From the NCBI RefSeq assembly GCF_004570345.1, contig NZ_SPQM01000042.1:1-34606 (forward strand): a stretch of 34,606 bases of DNA, given 5' to 3'. The stretch comes from Blastococcus sp. CT_GayMR20. GTDB taxonomy: Bacteria; Actinomycetota; Actinomycetes; Mycobacteriales; Geodermatophilaceae. The notes beneath the pieces are model-generated. The model was not told the DNA's origin. It searched no databases and was given only the letters and a program-made list of their open reading frames with translations. Positions within the stretch are counted from its first letter, which is position 1. The number at the start of each line of letters is the position of its first letter. This document shows positions 20,243-29,309 of the stretch, piece after piece. The position numbers and the translations under genes are program-made.

Positions 20243-22027
20243 CTACTGCCGGGCGCGGCTCTTGATGCGGGCGGTGAGTTCGGTGACCTGGGTGTAGGTG
20301 GCGCGGCGCTCGCTCATCAGGTTGGTGATCTTCTTGACCGCGTGCATGACCGTGGTGTGGTCCTTGCCGCCGAACGAGGCCCCGATGCGCGGCAGCGACA
20401 GCTCGGTCAGCTCGCGGCACAGGTACATCGCGATCTGCCGGGCGTTCACCAGCGTGCGGCTGCGGTTGGAGCCCTGCAGCTCCTCCATCGTCACGGAGAA
20501 GTACTCCGCGGTCGCCGCCATGATGATCGCCGCGGTGATCTGCGGGCCCTGCTCGTCGCTGATCAGGTCCTTGAGCACGAGCTCGGCCAGCGGCAGGTCG
20601 ACCTGCTGCTTGTTGAGGCTGGCGAACGCGGTGACCCGGATGAGCGCGCCCTCGAGCTCGCGGATGTTGGTCTGCACCTTGCTCGCGATGAACTCGAGCA
20701 CGGGGTCGGGCACCTGCAGCCGCTCCCCCCAGGCCTTCTTGCGCAGGATCGCGATGCGCGTCTCGAGATCGGGCGCCTGGACGTCGGTGATCAGGCCCCA
20801 CTCGAACCGGGTGCGCAGCCGGTCCTCCAGCGTCGTCAGCTTCTTCGGCGCCCGGTCGGAGGTGATGACGATCTGCTTGCTGGCGTTGTGCAACGTGTTG
20901 AACGTGTGGAAGAACTCCTCCTGCGTCCGCTCGGCCCGCTCGAGGAACTGGATGTCGTCGATCAGCAGGAAGTCGATGTCCCGGTAGCGACGGCGGAAGT
21001 CCTCGGCCCGGCCGGAGTGGACCAGGTTGATGAACTCGTTGGTGAACTCCTCGGTGCTGACGTAGCGCACCTTGACGTTGGGGAACATCCGCGCCGCGTA
21101 GTGCCCGATCGCGTGCAGCAGGTGCGTCTTGCCCAGCCCGGACTCCCCGTAGATGAACAGCGGGTTGTAGGCACGGGCCGGCGCCTCGGCCACCGCGACG
21201 GCCGCCGCGTGGGCGAAGCGGTTGCTGTTCCCGATGACGAAGCTGTCGAAGACGTACTTGGGGTTCAGGCCCGGATCCAGGCCGGCCGACCGGCGGTCGG
21301 CGAAGCCGCCGGACCCGTCGGCGCGGCGGTTGCGGTTCGCCGGCCCGTTGCTGCCGCGGTTGCCGCCGGAGTCGCGGCTCTGCGGGTCGAGGTCGAAGGG
21401 CAGCACGTCGGCCGTCCGTTCGTCGGAGCCGCCCCAGTCCCGCTCGCCCGGGGCGTCGGCACCGCCGGCCGGCGTGCCCCAGGTGGTGGTGCTCCAGTCC
21501 TCGGGGGCGCCCCGGTCGACGGTGCGGTGCGGTGCGCTGTCCACCGGCCGCAGCTCGCGGACCTCGGAGTCGGTGCGGTCGCCGGGGCCGTCGCCGTCGC
21601 GGTCCCAGGGCGGGGGGGTCCGGACGGCGTCGGTACGCACCCCGAAGGCGCTGCGCCCGTCGTCGGCCCGGTCCCGGCTGGCCCGGTCCTCCTCCTCGCG
21701 CTGCGCCTCGGCCGCCGACCACGGCCGGCGGGTCGGCTCCTCGTCGCGGGGCTCGTCCGGCTCGGCCGGAGCGTCCTCGAGCTGCACGGCGACCCGGATG
21801 TCGCGGCCGAACTGCTCGGACAGCGCCTCGGTGAGCACCCGGCGCATGCGGGACTCCAGCACGGTCTGGGTGAACTCGTTGGGCGCGGCGAGGACCGCCG
21901 TGTCCTCGACCAGGCCGAGCGGGCGGGTCAGGTTCAGCATCGCGTTCTGCTGCGGGGACAGGCTCGTCGCCAGCCGCTCGCGGATCTGGTCCCAGACGGT
22001 CGCCAGGTCCAGCGTGGCATCGGCCAT
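20243..22027 (-). CDS. dnaA: Chromosomal replication initiator DnaA
   Basis: A 594-residue initiator. The ATG at 22027 is chosen because GGGGAGGAAG lies just upstream; an ATG six codons earlier overlaps that site. Domain I (1-85) binds helicase-loading partners. Domain II (about 86-250) is a long, acidic, Asp/Arg/Gly-rich linker, as in Streptomyces DnaA. The AAA+ domain has Walker A GESGLGKT (294-301), Walker [10 protein letters not shown] and sensor I SDRAPKKL. Domain IV carries the DnaA-box-binding helix-turn-helix ending [13 protein letters not shown]. It opens oriC at the flanking region 19545-20242. DnaA boxes also lie upstream of its start, so autoregulation is likely. Confidence 0.97.
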   Translation of the reverse strand: MADATLDLATVWDQIRERLATSLSPQQNAMLNLTRPLGLVEDTAVLAAPNEFTQTVLESRMRRVLTEALSEQFGRDIRVAVQLEDAPAEPDEPRDEEPTRRPWSAAEAQREEEDRASRDRADDGRSAFGVRTDAVRTPPPWDRDGDGPGDRTDSEVRELRPVDSAPHRTVDRGAPEDWSTTTWGTPAGGADAPGERDWGGSDERTADVLPFDLDPQSRDSGGNRGSNGPANRNRRADGSGGFADRRSAGLDPGLNPKYVFDSFVIGNSNRFAHAAAVAVAEAPARAYNPLFIYGESGLGKTHLLHAIGHYAARMFPNVKVRYVSTEEFTNEFINLVHSGRAEDFRRRYRDIDFLLIDDIQFLERAERTQEEFFHTFNTLHNASKQIVITSDRAPKKLTTLEDRLRTRFEWGLITDVQAPDLETRIAILRKKAWGERLQVPDPVLEFIASKVQTNIRELEGALIRVTAFASLNKQQVDLPLAELVLKDLISDEQGPQITAAIIMAATAEYFSVTMEELQGSNRSRTLVNARQIAMYLCRELTELSLPRIGASFGGKDHTTVMHAVKKITNLMSERRATYTQVTELTARIKSRARQ

Positions 22028-22119
22028 GCCGCTCTTCCTCCCCATGCTGTCGATCCCGTCGTCCGCATCCGTGCGCCGGCGTCCGCCCAGCCTGCGGGGT
22101 CCGGGGACAGCCGACAGTC

Positions 22120-22520
22120 AACACCCGTTGTGGATGCGCGGACGCACTGGTTCCACACCGGTGTCCACAGGCTGTGCACGGCCGGCGAGGAGTCCTGCCG
22201 GGCTCCGCACCGGTCGGGCCGCCGATCCACATCGCTGCAGGTCGGAGGCCATTTCGGGCGGCTGAACGGGCGATTCGGCGGTCGGCTGACCGACGGGGTC
22301 GGCCCACGCGTCGTGACCCTGACGTCCGACGCGGAGCGACGGCGACGCTAACAGCCCCGTCCACAGCCCGGCAACGCTCGGGGCCACAGTCGGGCGCGTC
22401 GTCCCCGGCGCGCCGCCGTCGTCCCGGACGGTGCCGGGTGGACCATGGGCGGTCGGGATGCGCCCGGTCTCCGGTCAGGTGCGTTCCTCGGTTATGCTGG
22501 CTGGAGTCTGTGGACGGTTC
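22120..22520. promoter_or_regulatory. dnaA-rpmH divergent regulatory region with DnaA-box cluster
   Basis: This lies within the 675-base gap 22028-22702, where I find no gene. DnaA-box-like sites: GCATCCACA (complement of 22129-22137), GGTTCCACA (22149-22157), GTGTCCACA (22161-22169), CGATCCACA (22223-22231), CCGTCCACA (22357-22365) and CCGTCCACA (complement of 22509-22517). The last two fit the Streptomyces degenerate consensus fully. A plus-strand -10-like TATGCT (22493-22498) sits 10 bases before the last box and may be the rpmH promoter; no good -35 was found. A TTGACT (complement of 22116-22121) could be a dnaA -35. DnaA control is inferred. Confidence 0.55.
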
Positions 22521-22702
22521 CGGCCGCTCTCCTGCCCGCGCAGCAGAAACGCGCAGGTGGGTCCGGTGCGGGGACCGAGCCGCAGTGACCAGCTTCCGGG
22601 GTTCACCGGGGTGCGGCACTCCGCCGTTCGTCCCGGGCGCCCCGGCGCGCGCCCGCCCACCGGTGGGTGCGCACCGTCGATGTCGTGTAGTGGGAGTACC
22701 TC

Positions 22703-22840
22703 GTGAGCAAGCGCACGTTCCAGCCGAACAACCGCCGTCGGTCCAAGACCCACGGCTTCCGGCTGCGGATGCGCACCCGCGCGGGCCGGGCGATCCTCGC
22801 CGGCCGTCGGCGCAAGGGTCGCGAGAAGCTCTCCGCCTGA
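22703..22840 (+). CDS. rpmH: 50S ribosomal protein L34
   Basis: A 45-residue, highly basic protein beginning [18 protein letters not shown] and ending KGREKLSA, the complete L34 pattern ([15 protein letters not shown] core). The GTG start has a GGGAG ribosome site seven bases upstream. It is the first gene of the plus-strand rpmH-rnpA-yidD-yidC operon, divergent from dnaA. L34 is part of the large ribosomal subunit. The leader is long, about 200 bases if transcription begins near 22505. Confidence 0.97.
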   Translation: MSKRTFQPNNRRRSKTHGFRLRMRTRAGRAILAGRRRKGREKLSA

Positions 22841-22841
22841 C

Positions 22842-23264
22842 GTGTTGCCCGCGCAGGCGCGCCTGCGCCGGCGTCCGGAGTTCTCCGCGGTCGTCCGGTC
22901 CGGCCGCCGCGCCGGTCGACCGACCATGGTGCTCCACCTCCTCCGCGAACGGCCCGAGCACGCCGCCGGTCCTACGACGTCGCAGGCGCCGACCGGTGGC
23001 ACGCCGACGTCCACCGTCCCGGCGCCGCCCGGTGCGCGGGCCGGTTTCGTGGTCGGCAGGGCCGTCGGCAACTCGGTGGTCCGCCACCGGGTGACCCGGC
23101 GGCTGCGGGCCGTCGTGCGCGATGAGCTCCACCGGCTGCCGCCGGGCGCCGATCTGGTGGTCCGGGCCCGGCCCGAGGCCGCCGACGCGTCCTCCGACCT
23201 CCTGCGCCGCGATCTGAGCTCCGGTCTCGACCGGCTGCTCGGCGATCGGGTCCGGTCCTCGTGA
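22842..23264 (+). CDS. rnpA: Ribonuclease P protein component
   Basis: A 140-residue basic protein that assists the RNase P RNA in tRNA 5' maturation. The central RNase P signature is [17 protein letters not shown] (about 77-93). Between the first strands (to about residue 36) and [10 protein letters not shown] there is a Pro/Thr-rich insertion of about 30 residues, which makes this longer than the usual 115-125. The GTG start is one base after the rpmH stop, and the end overlaps yidD by four bases, so the three genes are translationally linked. Confidence 0.95.
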   Translation: MLPAQARLRRRPEFSAVVRSGRRAGRPTMVLHLLRERPEHAAGPTTSQAPTGGTPTSTVPAPPGARAGFVVGRAVGNSVVRHRVTRRLRAVVRDELHRLPPGADLVVRARPEAADASSDLLRRDLSSGLDRLLGDRVRSS

Positions 23265-23575
23265 TCCGCCGCGGGTTGCTGGGCGCGATCCGGTTCTACT
23301 CGCGGGCCATCAGCCCCGCGCTGCTGGCCCGCTGCCGCTTCTACCCGACCTGCAGCGCCTACGCGGCCGAGGCGATCGGGCGGCACGGGGCCGCCCGCGG
23401 CAGCTGGCTGGCCCTGCGGCGCCTGGCGAAGTGCGCGCCCTGGCACCCCGGCGGCGTCGACCTCGTCCCGGGTACTGGAACCGCCGGCGGCAGCCGGACG
23501 TCGAGCACTGCAGTGCCCCACCCAGCCACCCCGCCGGTCCTCAGCCGGTCGAACGAGGAGTCCTCCGTTGCTTGA
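23261..23575 (+). CDS. yidD: Membrane protein insertion efficiency factor YidD
   Basis: A 104-residue protein with the family hallmark [15 protein letters not shown] (25-39) and [16 protein letters not shown] (55-70); an amphipathic N-terminal helix precedes it. YidD is a small peripheral membrane protein that helps YidC-dependent insertion. The GTG start overlaps the rnpA stop (GTGA) and the end overlaps yidC by eight bases. The Ser/Thr/Pro-rich tail after residue 72 is not conserved in the family. Confidence 0.95.
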   Translation: MIRRGLLGAIRFYSRAISPALLARCRFYPTCSAYAAEAIGRHGAARGSWLALRRLAKCAPWHPGGVDLVPGTGTAGGSRTSSTAVPHPATPPVLSRSNEESSVA

Positions 23576-24620
23576 CTGGCTGTACACCGCCATCTCGTGG
23601 GTGATGGCGCGGTGGCACTCGTTGTGGAACACGATCTTCGGTGACCCGCCCCCGGAGTCGGGGCTCGCCGGGTTCGCCTGGGTCCTGGCGATCGTCTTCC
23701 TCGTCGTCACCATCCGGCTGATCCTCTTCCCGCTGTTCGTCAAGCAGGTCAAGTCGCAGCGGGCCATGCAGGAGCTCCAGCCGGAGATGGCCAAGCTGCG
23801 CAAGCAGTACGGCAGCGACCGGCAGGGCCTGAGCCAGGCGATGATGGCGCTGCAGAAGGAGCGCGGGGTCAACCCGCTGGCGGGCTGCCTGCCGATCCTG
23901 CCGCAGATCCCGGTCTTCCTGTCCCTCTTCCACGTCCTGCGCCGGCTGGCACCGGGCGCGGACGGCCTCTACAGCTGGTCGGACGAGCTGACCGACGAGG
24001 CGGCGCGCGCCAAGCTGTTCGGCGCTCCCATCTCCGCCTCGTTCAACATGACCGGCGCGAAGGAAGCGGCGATCCTGGAGATCGCCAGCTACAGCACGAT
24101 CCGGATCGTCGCCTTCGTGCTGATCGTGATCATGTGCTTCACGACCTTCTTCACGCAGAAGCAGATCATGTCCCGGTCCGGGCCGGTCGAGGGTCAGGCC
24201 GCGACGGTGCAGAAGCTGCTGCTCTACGGCATGCCGCTGAGCCTCTTCGTCTCCGGCTTCTTCTTCCCGATCGGCGTCCTCCTCTACTGGTTCACCAACA
24301 ACCTCTGGACGCTGGGCCAGCAGTTCTTCATCCTGCGCAAGCTGCCGCCGCCCGGGTCGGACGCCTACAAGACGAAGAACGCCACGGACAAGCCCGCCGT
24401 CGACCCCCGGACCCTCGCGCCCAAGCCGGGCGCCAAGCCGGTGCGCACCAAGCCGGGCCGCCCCGCCCCGGTCGACGGCACTCCGACCGGCACCCCCGCC
24501 CCCGACGGCACCTCCGCGGCCGACGCGAGCGCTGACGGCCGGCCGTCGGGCAAGCAGCCCGGTGGCTCGAGCCGTGCCGGCCAGCCCCCGCCGAACAAGG
24601 GCAAGCGCAAGCGCCGCTGA
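23568..24620 (+). CDS. yidC: Membrane protein insertase YidC (Oxa1 family)
   Basis: A 350-residue membrane insertase that places proteins in the cytoplasmic membrane, alone or with SecYEG. It has about five helices; Arg50 in [12 protein letters not shown] is the conserved charge in the hydrophilic groove. The segment [20 protein letters not shown] (102-121) is typical of the family, as is the late [10 protein letters not shown]. The tail from about 262 is a Pro/Gly/Lys-rich, basic stretch ending KGKRKRR that may contact ribosomes. It starts with TTG; a GAGGAG ribosome site lies about 8 bases upstream. It overlaps yidD by eight bases. Confidence 0.96.
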   Translation: MLDWLYTAISWVMARWHSLWNTIFGDPPPESGLAGFAWVLAIVFLVVTIRLILFPLFVKQVKSQRAMQELQPEMAKLRKQYGSDRQGLSQAMMALQKERGVNPLAGCLPILPQIPVFLSLFHVLRRLAPGADGLYSWSDELTDEAARAKLFGAPISASFNMTGAKEAAILEIASYSTIRIVAFVLIVIMCFTTFFTQKQIMSRSGPVEGQAATVQKLLLYGMPLSLFVSGFFFPIGVLLYWFTNNLWTLGQQFFILRKLPPPGSDAYKTKNATDKPAVDPRTLAPKPGAKPVRTKPGRPAPVDGTPTGTPAPDGTSAADASADGRPSGKQPGGSSRAGQPPPNKGKRKRR

Positions 24621-24700
24621 CCGGCGCACCGACGTCCCTCTGACGCCGTCCGAGACCACCGGGTCCGCCCGGTTTGCCGCACCGAACTGGGAGGAACCCC

Positions 24701-25327
24701 GTGAGTGCCCCGCAGCAGCCCACCACCGGCACCGAACTGGACGACGACGACTCCCACCCCGCGCTCCCGGACGCCGATCCGGCCAGCGACGACGCCGTCG
24801 TCGAGCCGGTCGACGAGACGGACGAGGCCGATGAGGCGGACGAGGAGGATGCGGACGCCTCGGGTGACGACCTGCTCGTCCGCGAGGGGGACGTGGCCGG
24901 CGACTACCTGGAGCGACTCCTCGACATCCTCGACAAGGACGGCGACATCGACCTCGACGTCGAGGGGGACCGGGCCTCGGTGGCCATCGTCGGAGGCCGG
25001 CTGACCGACCTCATCGGGCCGGACGGCGCGACGCTGGAGGCGCTGCAGGAGCTCACCCGGCTCGCCGTGGCGCAGTCCACCGGCGTCCGCAGCCGGCTGA
25101 TGCTCGACATCGGCGGGTTCCGGGCCAAGCGCCGGGCCGACCTCACCGCCCTCGGTGGCGACGCAGCCCGTCGCGTCGCGTCCAGCCGGCAGCCCGAGCG
25201 CCTCTCCCCGATGAACCCGTTCGAGCGCAAGGTGGTCCACGACGTCATCGCGTCCGTGGCCGGCGTGCGCAGCGAGTCCGAGGGCGAGGAGCCGAACCGG
25301 CGCGTCGTGGTCCTGCCCGACAAGTGA
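24701..25327 (+). CDS. jag: RNA-binding KH-R3H protein Jag/KhpB
   Basis: A 208-residue protein. The GTG at 24701 has a GGGAGGA ribosome site, so it is chosen over a frame extending to 24674. The first 60 residues are very acidic (runs of Asp/Glu). A KH domain follows at about 66-138, with the GPDG loop at 106-109 and LEALQELTRLAV. The R3H domain has SPMNPFERKVVHDVI with Arg176 and His180. The family binds RNA and influences cell elongation and division; in Bacillus it is named for its SpoIIIJ (YidC) neighbour. Its end overlaps rsmG by four bases. Confidence 0.94.
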   Translation: MSAPQQPTTGTELDDDDSHPALPDADPASDDAVVEPVDETDEADEADEEDADASGDDLLVREGDVAGDYLERLLDILDKDGDIDLDVEGDRASVAIVGGRLTDLIGPDGATLEALQELTRLAVAQSTGVRSRLMLDIGGFRAKRRADLTALGGDAARRVASSRQPERLSPMNPFERKVVHDVIASVAGVRSESEGEEPNRRVVVLPDK

Positions 25328-25992
25328 CCGACGACGTTGCCGCGGCGGTGCCCGCGCCACCGCCGATCGCGGCGGAGGTCTTCGGCGACGCCCTCCCGCT
25401 GGCCCGGGACTACGTGGCCCGCCTGGCTTCCGACGGCGTCGTGCGCGGGCTCATCGGCCCGCGCGAGGTGCCGCGGCTCTGGGAGCGGCACGTGCTCAAC
25501 AGCGCCGCGGTCGCCGAGGCGGTCCCTGCGGGCGCCCGTGTCGTGGACGTGGGTAGCGGTGCGGGGCTGCCGGGCATCCCCCTGGGACTGGCCCGCCCCG
25601 ACATCACCCTGACCCTCGTGGAGCCCATGGCGCGCCGCGTGGAGTTCCTCGAGGAGATCGTCGCGGCGGTCGCCGGGCCCGCCGGACTGCCCTGGCGGGT
25701 CGTGCGGGGGCGGGCGGAGGACCGCGCGGTCGCCGGCGCGGTGCGCCCCGTGGACGTCGTGACCGCACGGGCGGTGGCACCGCTCCCCCGGCTGGTGGGC
25801 TGGTGCATCGGTCTGATGCGGCCGGGGACGCAACTGGTGGCCCTGGTCGGTTCGCGCGCGGTGGAGGGGCTGCCCGCGCTCGTCCCGTACCTGGAGGCCG
25901 CGGGCATGCGTGACATACATCCTCGGGCCGTCGGTGCAGACCTCGGGGGCGCTGCCACTACCGTGGTGGTCATGACACGTGGAGCACGGTGA
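25324..25992 (+). CDS. rsmG: 16S rRNA (guanine-N7)-methyltransferase RsmG
   Basis: A 222-residue SAM-dependent methyltransferase that modifies a guanine (G527 in E. coli numbering) of 16S rRNA. RLWERHVLNS (51-60) and the SAM-binding VVDVGSGAGLPGIPL (73-87) are diagnostic. The GTG start overlaps the jag stop (GTGA). Loss-of-function in this family gives low-level streptomycin resistance. The stop is followed by the parS cluster and parA. Confidence 0.95.
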   Translation: MTDDVAAAVPAPPPIAAEVFGDALPLARDYVARLASDGVVRGLIGPREVPRLWERHVLNSAAVAEAVPAGARVVDVGSGAGLPGIPLGLARPDITLTLVEPMARRVEFLEEIVAAVAGPAGLPWRVVRGRAEDRAVAGAVRPVDVVTARAVAPLPRLVGWCIGLMRPGTQLVALVGSRAVEGLPALVPYLEAAGMRDIHPRAVGADLGGAATTVVVMTRGAR

Positions 25993-26022
25993 CGGCGCGC
26001 TCACCGAGAGCAAGCGACACGT

Positions 26023-26085
26023 GTTCCACGTGGAACGGCGCGCGGTATCCGCCCGCGTTCCACGTGAAACGGTTCCCCGTGAAAC
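26023..26085. promoter_or_regulatory. parS: parS cluster (three sites) upstream of parA
   Basis: Three sites resembling the parS consensus GTTTCACGTGAAAC: GTTCCACGTGGAAC (26023-26036, perfect palindrome), GTTCCACGTGAAAC (26057-26070, one change) and GTTCCCCGTGAAAC (26072-26085, two changes). The last two are 15 bases apart centre to centre. They lie between the rsmG stop and the parA start. ParB binds such sites and spreads, and origins are segregated through ParA. Site identity is by motif. Confidence 0.9.
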
Positions 26086-26122
26086 AGAGTTCTGGCACAC
26101 GGATCGGCAGGAGGGACCCGCG

Positions 26123-27154
26123 ATGACCGACCCGGGCGAGCGACTACGCAGCAGCCTGGCTGCCGACCAGTCGTCCAGCTCCCCGTCGGGCATGGCGGAC
26201 TTCGACAGCCCCATCGCGATGGAGGCGCTGCGCGCGACCAGGGTGCTGCACGCGGCGGACCAGGACCCCTTCCCCGCTCCCAGCCGGATCCGGGTCATCA
26301 CCATCGCCAACCAGAAGGGTGGCGTCGGCAAGACGACGTCCACGGTGAACCTCGGGGTGGCCCTGGCGCTCTACGGGCTCCGGACGCTGGTGATCGACCT
26401 GGACCCGCAGGGGAACGCGAGCACCGCCCTCGGCGTCGAGCACACCGTGGGCACGCCGTCGGTCTACGACGCCCTCGTCGGCGACAGCACCCTCGCCGAG
26501 GTCGTCCACCCGACGACGGCGAGCCCGAAGCTGCTGTGCGTGCCCGCGACCATCGACCTCGCCGGGGCCGAGATCGAACTCGTCTCCGTCGTCGCCCGCG
26601 AGCACCGGCTCCGGCGCGCCATCGAGACCTACGTCCACGAGCTGCCGCCGGAGCAGCGGCCCCACTACGTCCTGATCGACTGCCCGCCGTCCCTGGGCCT
26701 GCTGACGCTGAACGCCCTGGTCGCGGGGGACGAGGTGCTCATCCCGATCCAGTGCGAGTACTACGCGCTCGAGGGACTGGGGCAGCTGCTCTCCAACATC
26801 GACCTGGTGCGGGCGCACCTCAACCCCGGGATCTCGGTCCGGACCATCCTGCTGACCATGTACGACGGCCGGACCAAGCTCGCCGACCAGGTGGCCGACG
26901 AGGTGCGCAACCACTTCGGCGAACTGGTCCTGCCGGCGGTCATCCCCCGCAACGTCCGCGTGTCCGAGGCGCCGGGCTACGGGCAGTCGGTGCTCACCTA
27001 CGACCCTGGGTCGCGCGGCTCGACCAGCTACGTGGAGGCGGCGCGGCAGCTCGCCGAGCGCGGCGTCGACCTGCCCCCGGTGGACCGTTCGGGCATGGCC
27101 GGTGTGACGGCGGCCCCGCCCGTGGCCGTCCAGTCGGTCCAGGAGCGACAGTGA
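26123..27154 (+). CDS. parA: Chromosome partitioning ATPase ParA
   Basis: A 343-residue deviant Walker A ATPase. The ATG at 26123 is chosen because GGAGGG lies about 10 bases upstream; a frame extending to 25979 reads through the parS sites. The Walker motif is KGGVGKTT (65-72) in [18 protein letters not shown], followed by DLDPQGNAS. The switch/Walker B region reads [16 protein letters not shown]. About 55 residues precede the ATPase fold and look disordered. It forms ATP-dependent dimers on the nucleoid that pull ParB-parS complexes. parB follows after 58 bases. Confidence 0.95.
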   Translation: MTDPGERLRSSLAADQSSSSPSGMADFDSPIAMEALRATRVLHAADQDPFPAPSRIRVITIANQKGGVGKTTSTVNLGVALALYGLRTLVIDLDPQGNASTALGVEHTVGTPSVYDALVGDSTLAEVVHPTTASPKLLCVPATIDLAGAEIELVSVVAREHRLRRAIETYVHELPPEQRPHYVLIDCPPSLGLLTLNALVAGDEVLIPIQCEYYALEGLGQLLSNIDLVRAHLNPGISVRTILLTMYDGRTKLADQVADEVRNHFGELVLPAVIPRNVRVSEAPGYGQSVLTYDPGSRGSTSYVEAARQLAERGVDLPPVDRSGMAGVTAAPPVAVQSVQERQ

Positions 27155-27212
27155 GCGCGACCCTCAGCACGACCACCGGAAGCAGCACCACCACAGAGAG
27201 CAGAGAGCGGCG

Positions 27213-28271
27213 ATGACGAAGCGCGGCGGCCTGGGCCGCGGGCTGGCGGCCCTCATCCCCACCAGTGCGCCGGAGGCGGAGCGGACGGCGCCGGAGCCGG
27301 CTGCCGACTCACCGGAGCCCGACGCGGGGACGCCCGCGCCCGCGGTGAGCCTGGTGCCGTCTCCCCCGCCGGTGACCCCGGCGTTCGGCCTCCCGGCGCT
27401 CGCGGCCGTCGACGAGCGCGCCGACGCCGCGGTCGGCATCCCCGGGGCGCAGCTGCGCGAGGTCTCCGTCGACGACGTCGTCCCGAACCCCAAGCAGCCG
27501 CGGCAGGTCTTCGACGACGAGGCGCTGGAGGAGCTCACCCACTCCGTGCGGGAGTTCGGGCTGCTCCAGCCGATCATCGTGCGTGAGAATGTGGACTCCC
27601 CGGGGGGAGCCGTCAGCTACGAGCTCATCATGGGTGAGCGCCGCCTCCGCGCCGCCCGGGCCGCCGGGCTGGACACCGTCCCGGCCATCGTCCGCGACAC
27701 CACGGACGACGCGATGCTCCGTGACGCCCTGCTGGAGAACATCCACCGCGTGCAGCTCAACCCGCTGGAGGAGGCCGCCGCCTACCAGCAGCTCCTTGAG
27801 GAGTTCGGTGCGACGCACGAGGAGCTGGCCAGCCGCATCGGCCGGAGCCGCTCCCAGGTCACCAACACCATCCGCCTGATGAAGCTGCCGGTGAAGGTGC
27901 AGACCCGCGTCGCGGCCGGCGTGATCTCCGCGGGGCACGCCCGTGCGCTCCTCGGCCTCCCGGACGCCGACGCGCAGGACGCTCTGGCGACCCGGATCGT
28001 CGCCGAGGGCATGTCGGTGCGCGCCACCGAGGAGGCGGTCGCGATGGCCGCCGCCGAGCGCCCGACCGCCAAGCGCCGGGCCCGCAACATCTCCGCCCCT
28101 GGCGTGGAGGAGCTCGGCTCCCGGCTGTCCGACCGGTTCGAGACGAAGGTCAAGATCCAGATCGGCCGGGCCAAGGGGCGCATCGTCGTCGAGTTCGGCT
28201 CGGTCGACGACCTGCAGCGGATCATCGGGGTCATGGCCCCGGAGATCACCGGACGCCGACCGGACGCCTGA
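27213..28271 (+). CDS. parB: Chromosome partitioning protein ParB
   Basis: A 352-residue CTP-dependent clamp that loads at parS. It begins [14 protein letters not shown], the ParA-interacting segment, followed by a Pro/Ala-rich linker to about residue 75. The CTP-binding domain has VVPNPKQPR (89-97) and GERRLRAAR (141-149). A helix-turn-helix follows ([20 protein letters not shown]), then a C-terminal dimerisation domain ending near [10 protein letters not shown]. The ATG start is chosen by family similarity. A terminator follows at 28280. Confidence 0.96.
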   Translation: MTKRGGLGRGLAALIPTSAPEAERTAPEPAADSPEPDAGTPAPAVSLVPSPPPVTPAFGLPALAAVDERADAAVGIPGAQLREVSVDDVVPNPKQPRQVFDDEALEELTHSVREFGLLQPIIVRENVDSPGGAVSYELIMGERRLRAARAAGLDTVPAIVRDTTDDAMLRDALLENIHRVQLNPLEEAAAYQQLLEEFGATHEELASRIGRSRSQVTNTIRLMKLPVKVQTRVAAGVISAGHARALLGLPDADAQDALATRIVAEGMSVRATEEAVAMAAAERPTAKRRARNISAPGVEELGSRLSDRFETKVKIQIGRAKGRIVVEFGSVDDLQRIIGVMAPEITGRRPDA

Positions 28272-28279
28272 GGAGGCCC

Positions 28280-28303
28280 ACCCCTCGACCACGGAGGGGT
28301 TTC
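28280..28303 (+). terminator. Intrinsic terminator after parB
   Basis: ACCCCTC (28280-28286) and GAGGGGT (28294-28300) form a perfect 7-bp stem with a 7-base loop, followed by TTTCG. It lies between the convergent parB and the Ddl-like gene and probably ends the parAB transcript. The T-tail is short. Confidence 0.7.
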
Positions 28304-28319
28304 GTCACATGACGAACTG

Positions 28320-29309
28320 TCAGGCGTCGGCGCGGCGGGCGAGCAGCCGGGCGAGGACCTCGCCGAGCTCGTAGCCGGCGGCCTCGACCGACATCGGGAA
28401 CATCGACGTCTCGGTGAGACCGGGCGAGACGTTCACCTCGAGGAAGTGCACCTCGCCGTCCGGGCTGACGATCGCGTCGGTCCGTGAGAGGTCGCGCAGA
28501 CCCAGCACCTCGTGCACCTCGACCGCGAGCGCCGCGGCGCGCACCGCGACGTCCTCGGGCAGCCGGGCCGGCGTGTGGTACTCCGTGAGCCCCGGGGTGT
28601 ACCGCGACGTGTAGTCGAAGACGCCGGACTCGGGCGCGATCTCCACCGCGGGCAGGGCCTCCGGTCCGTTGCCCAGGTCGATGACGGAGACCGCCACCTC
28701 CACGCCCTCGACGAAGCGCTCGACGAGCACCGTGTCGCCGTAGGCGAAGCAGCTGACCATGGCGGCCGGCAGGTCCTCGACCCGGCCGACCTTCTGGACG
28801 CCGAGCGCGGACCCGCCCGAGGCGGGCTTGACCATCAGTGGCAGGCCGAGCCGGGCGACCATGAGGTCGAGCACCGCACCCGCGCCGAGCTCCCGGAACG
28901 TGCTGTGCGGCAGGGCGACCCAGTCCGGTGTGGTCAGCCCGGCGGAGCGGACGACGGACTTCGCGGCGGGCTTGTCCCAGGCCAGCCGGCAGGCAGCTGC
29001 GGGGGAACCGACGTAGGGCACCCCGGCGAGATCGAGGACCGCGCGCAGGGCGCCGTCCTCCCCCGTCGCGCCGTGCAGCGCGATGAACACCGCGTCCGCG
29101 GGCGAGGCGGCGAGTCCGGGCAGCAGGTCGGCGTCCGCGTCACGGATCTCGGCGTCCAGGCCTGCCCGGGCGAGCTCCTCCCACACCTGGGTTCCGGAGG
29201 AGAGGCTGACCTCCCGTTCGAACGTCAGGCCACCGGCCAGGACGACGGCCCTCAGCGGGTGCGGCTCGGCACCTGCCGAGGGGGCCTGTGCGGGGGCGGT
29301 CTCGCTCAT
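28320..29309 (-). CDS. D-alanine--D-alanine ligase family protein (ATP-grasp)
   Basis: A 329-residue ATP-grasp ligase. AVVLAGGLTFEREVSLSSG (21-39) matches the start of D-Ala-D-Ala ligases, and LHGATGEDGALRAVLDL resembles the first-substrate region. VKPASGGSALGV (160-171) is the ATP-binding loop. EVNVSPGLTETSMFP replaces the usual EVNT-PG pattern near the metal site. The ATG at 29309 overlaps the upstream aminotransferase stop (ATGA), so the pair is coupled. It may be the cell's Ddl for peptidoglycan, or a paralogue joining another D-amino acid; the variant motifs and unusual partner leave this open. A longer frame to 29807 is only the other strand's shadow. Confidence 0.85.
   Translation of the reverse strand: MSETAPAQAPSAGAEPHPLRAVVLAGGLTFEREVSLSSGTQVWEELARAGLDAEIRDADADLLPGLAASPADAVFIALHGATGEDGALRAVLDLAGVPYVGSPAAACRLAWDKPAAKSVVRSAGLTTPDWVALPHSTFRELGAGAVLDLMVARLGLPLMVKPASGGSALGVQKVGRVEDLPAAMVSCFAYGDTVLVERFVEGVEVAVSVIDLGNGPEALPAVEIAPESGVFDYTSRYTPGLTEYHTPARLPEDVAVRAAALAVEVHEVLGLRDLSRTDAIVSPDGEVHFLEVNVSPGLTETSMFPMSVEAAGYELGEVLARLLARRADA

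Noticed and set aside
20150..22351. 733-codon plus-strand frame opposite dnaA
   Set aside because: Antisense shadow of dnaA with no family resemblance.
22028..22702. Hidden small gene in the dnaA-rpmH gap
   Set aside because: No frame there has a ribosome site with plausible protein features; the DnaA boxes and promoter-like sequences explain the space better.
20163..23132. 989-codon minus-strand frame covering dnaA, its upstream region and rpmH/rnpA
   Set aside because: It is out of frame with dnaA and runs antisense through rpmH and rnpA; Arg/Gly-rich shadow sequence.
22475..23872. 465-codon minus-strand frame across rpmH, rnpA, yidD and the start of yidC
   Set aside because: Antisense to four well-supported genes; low-complexity Arg/Ser/Pro sequence.
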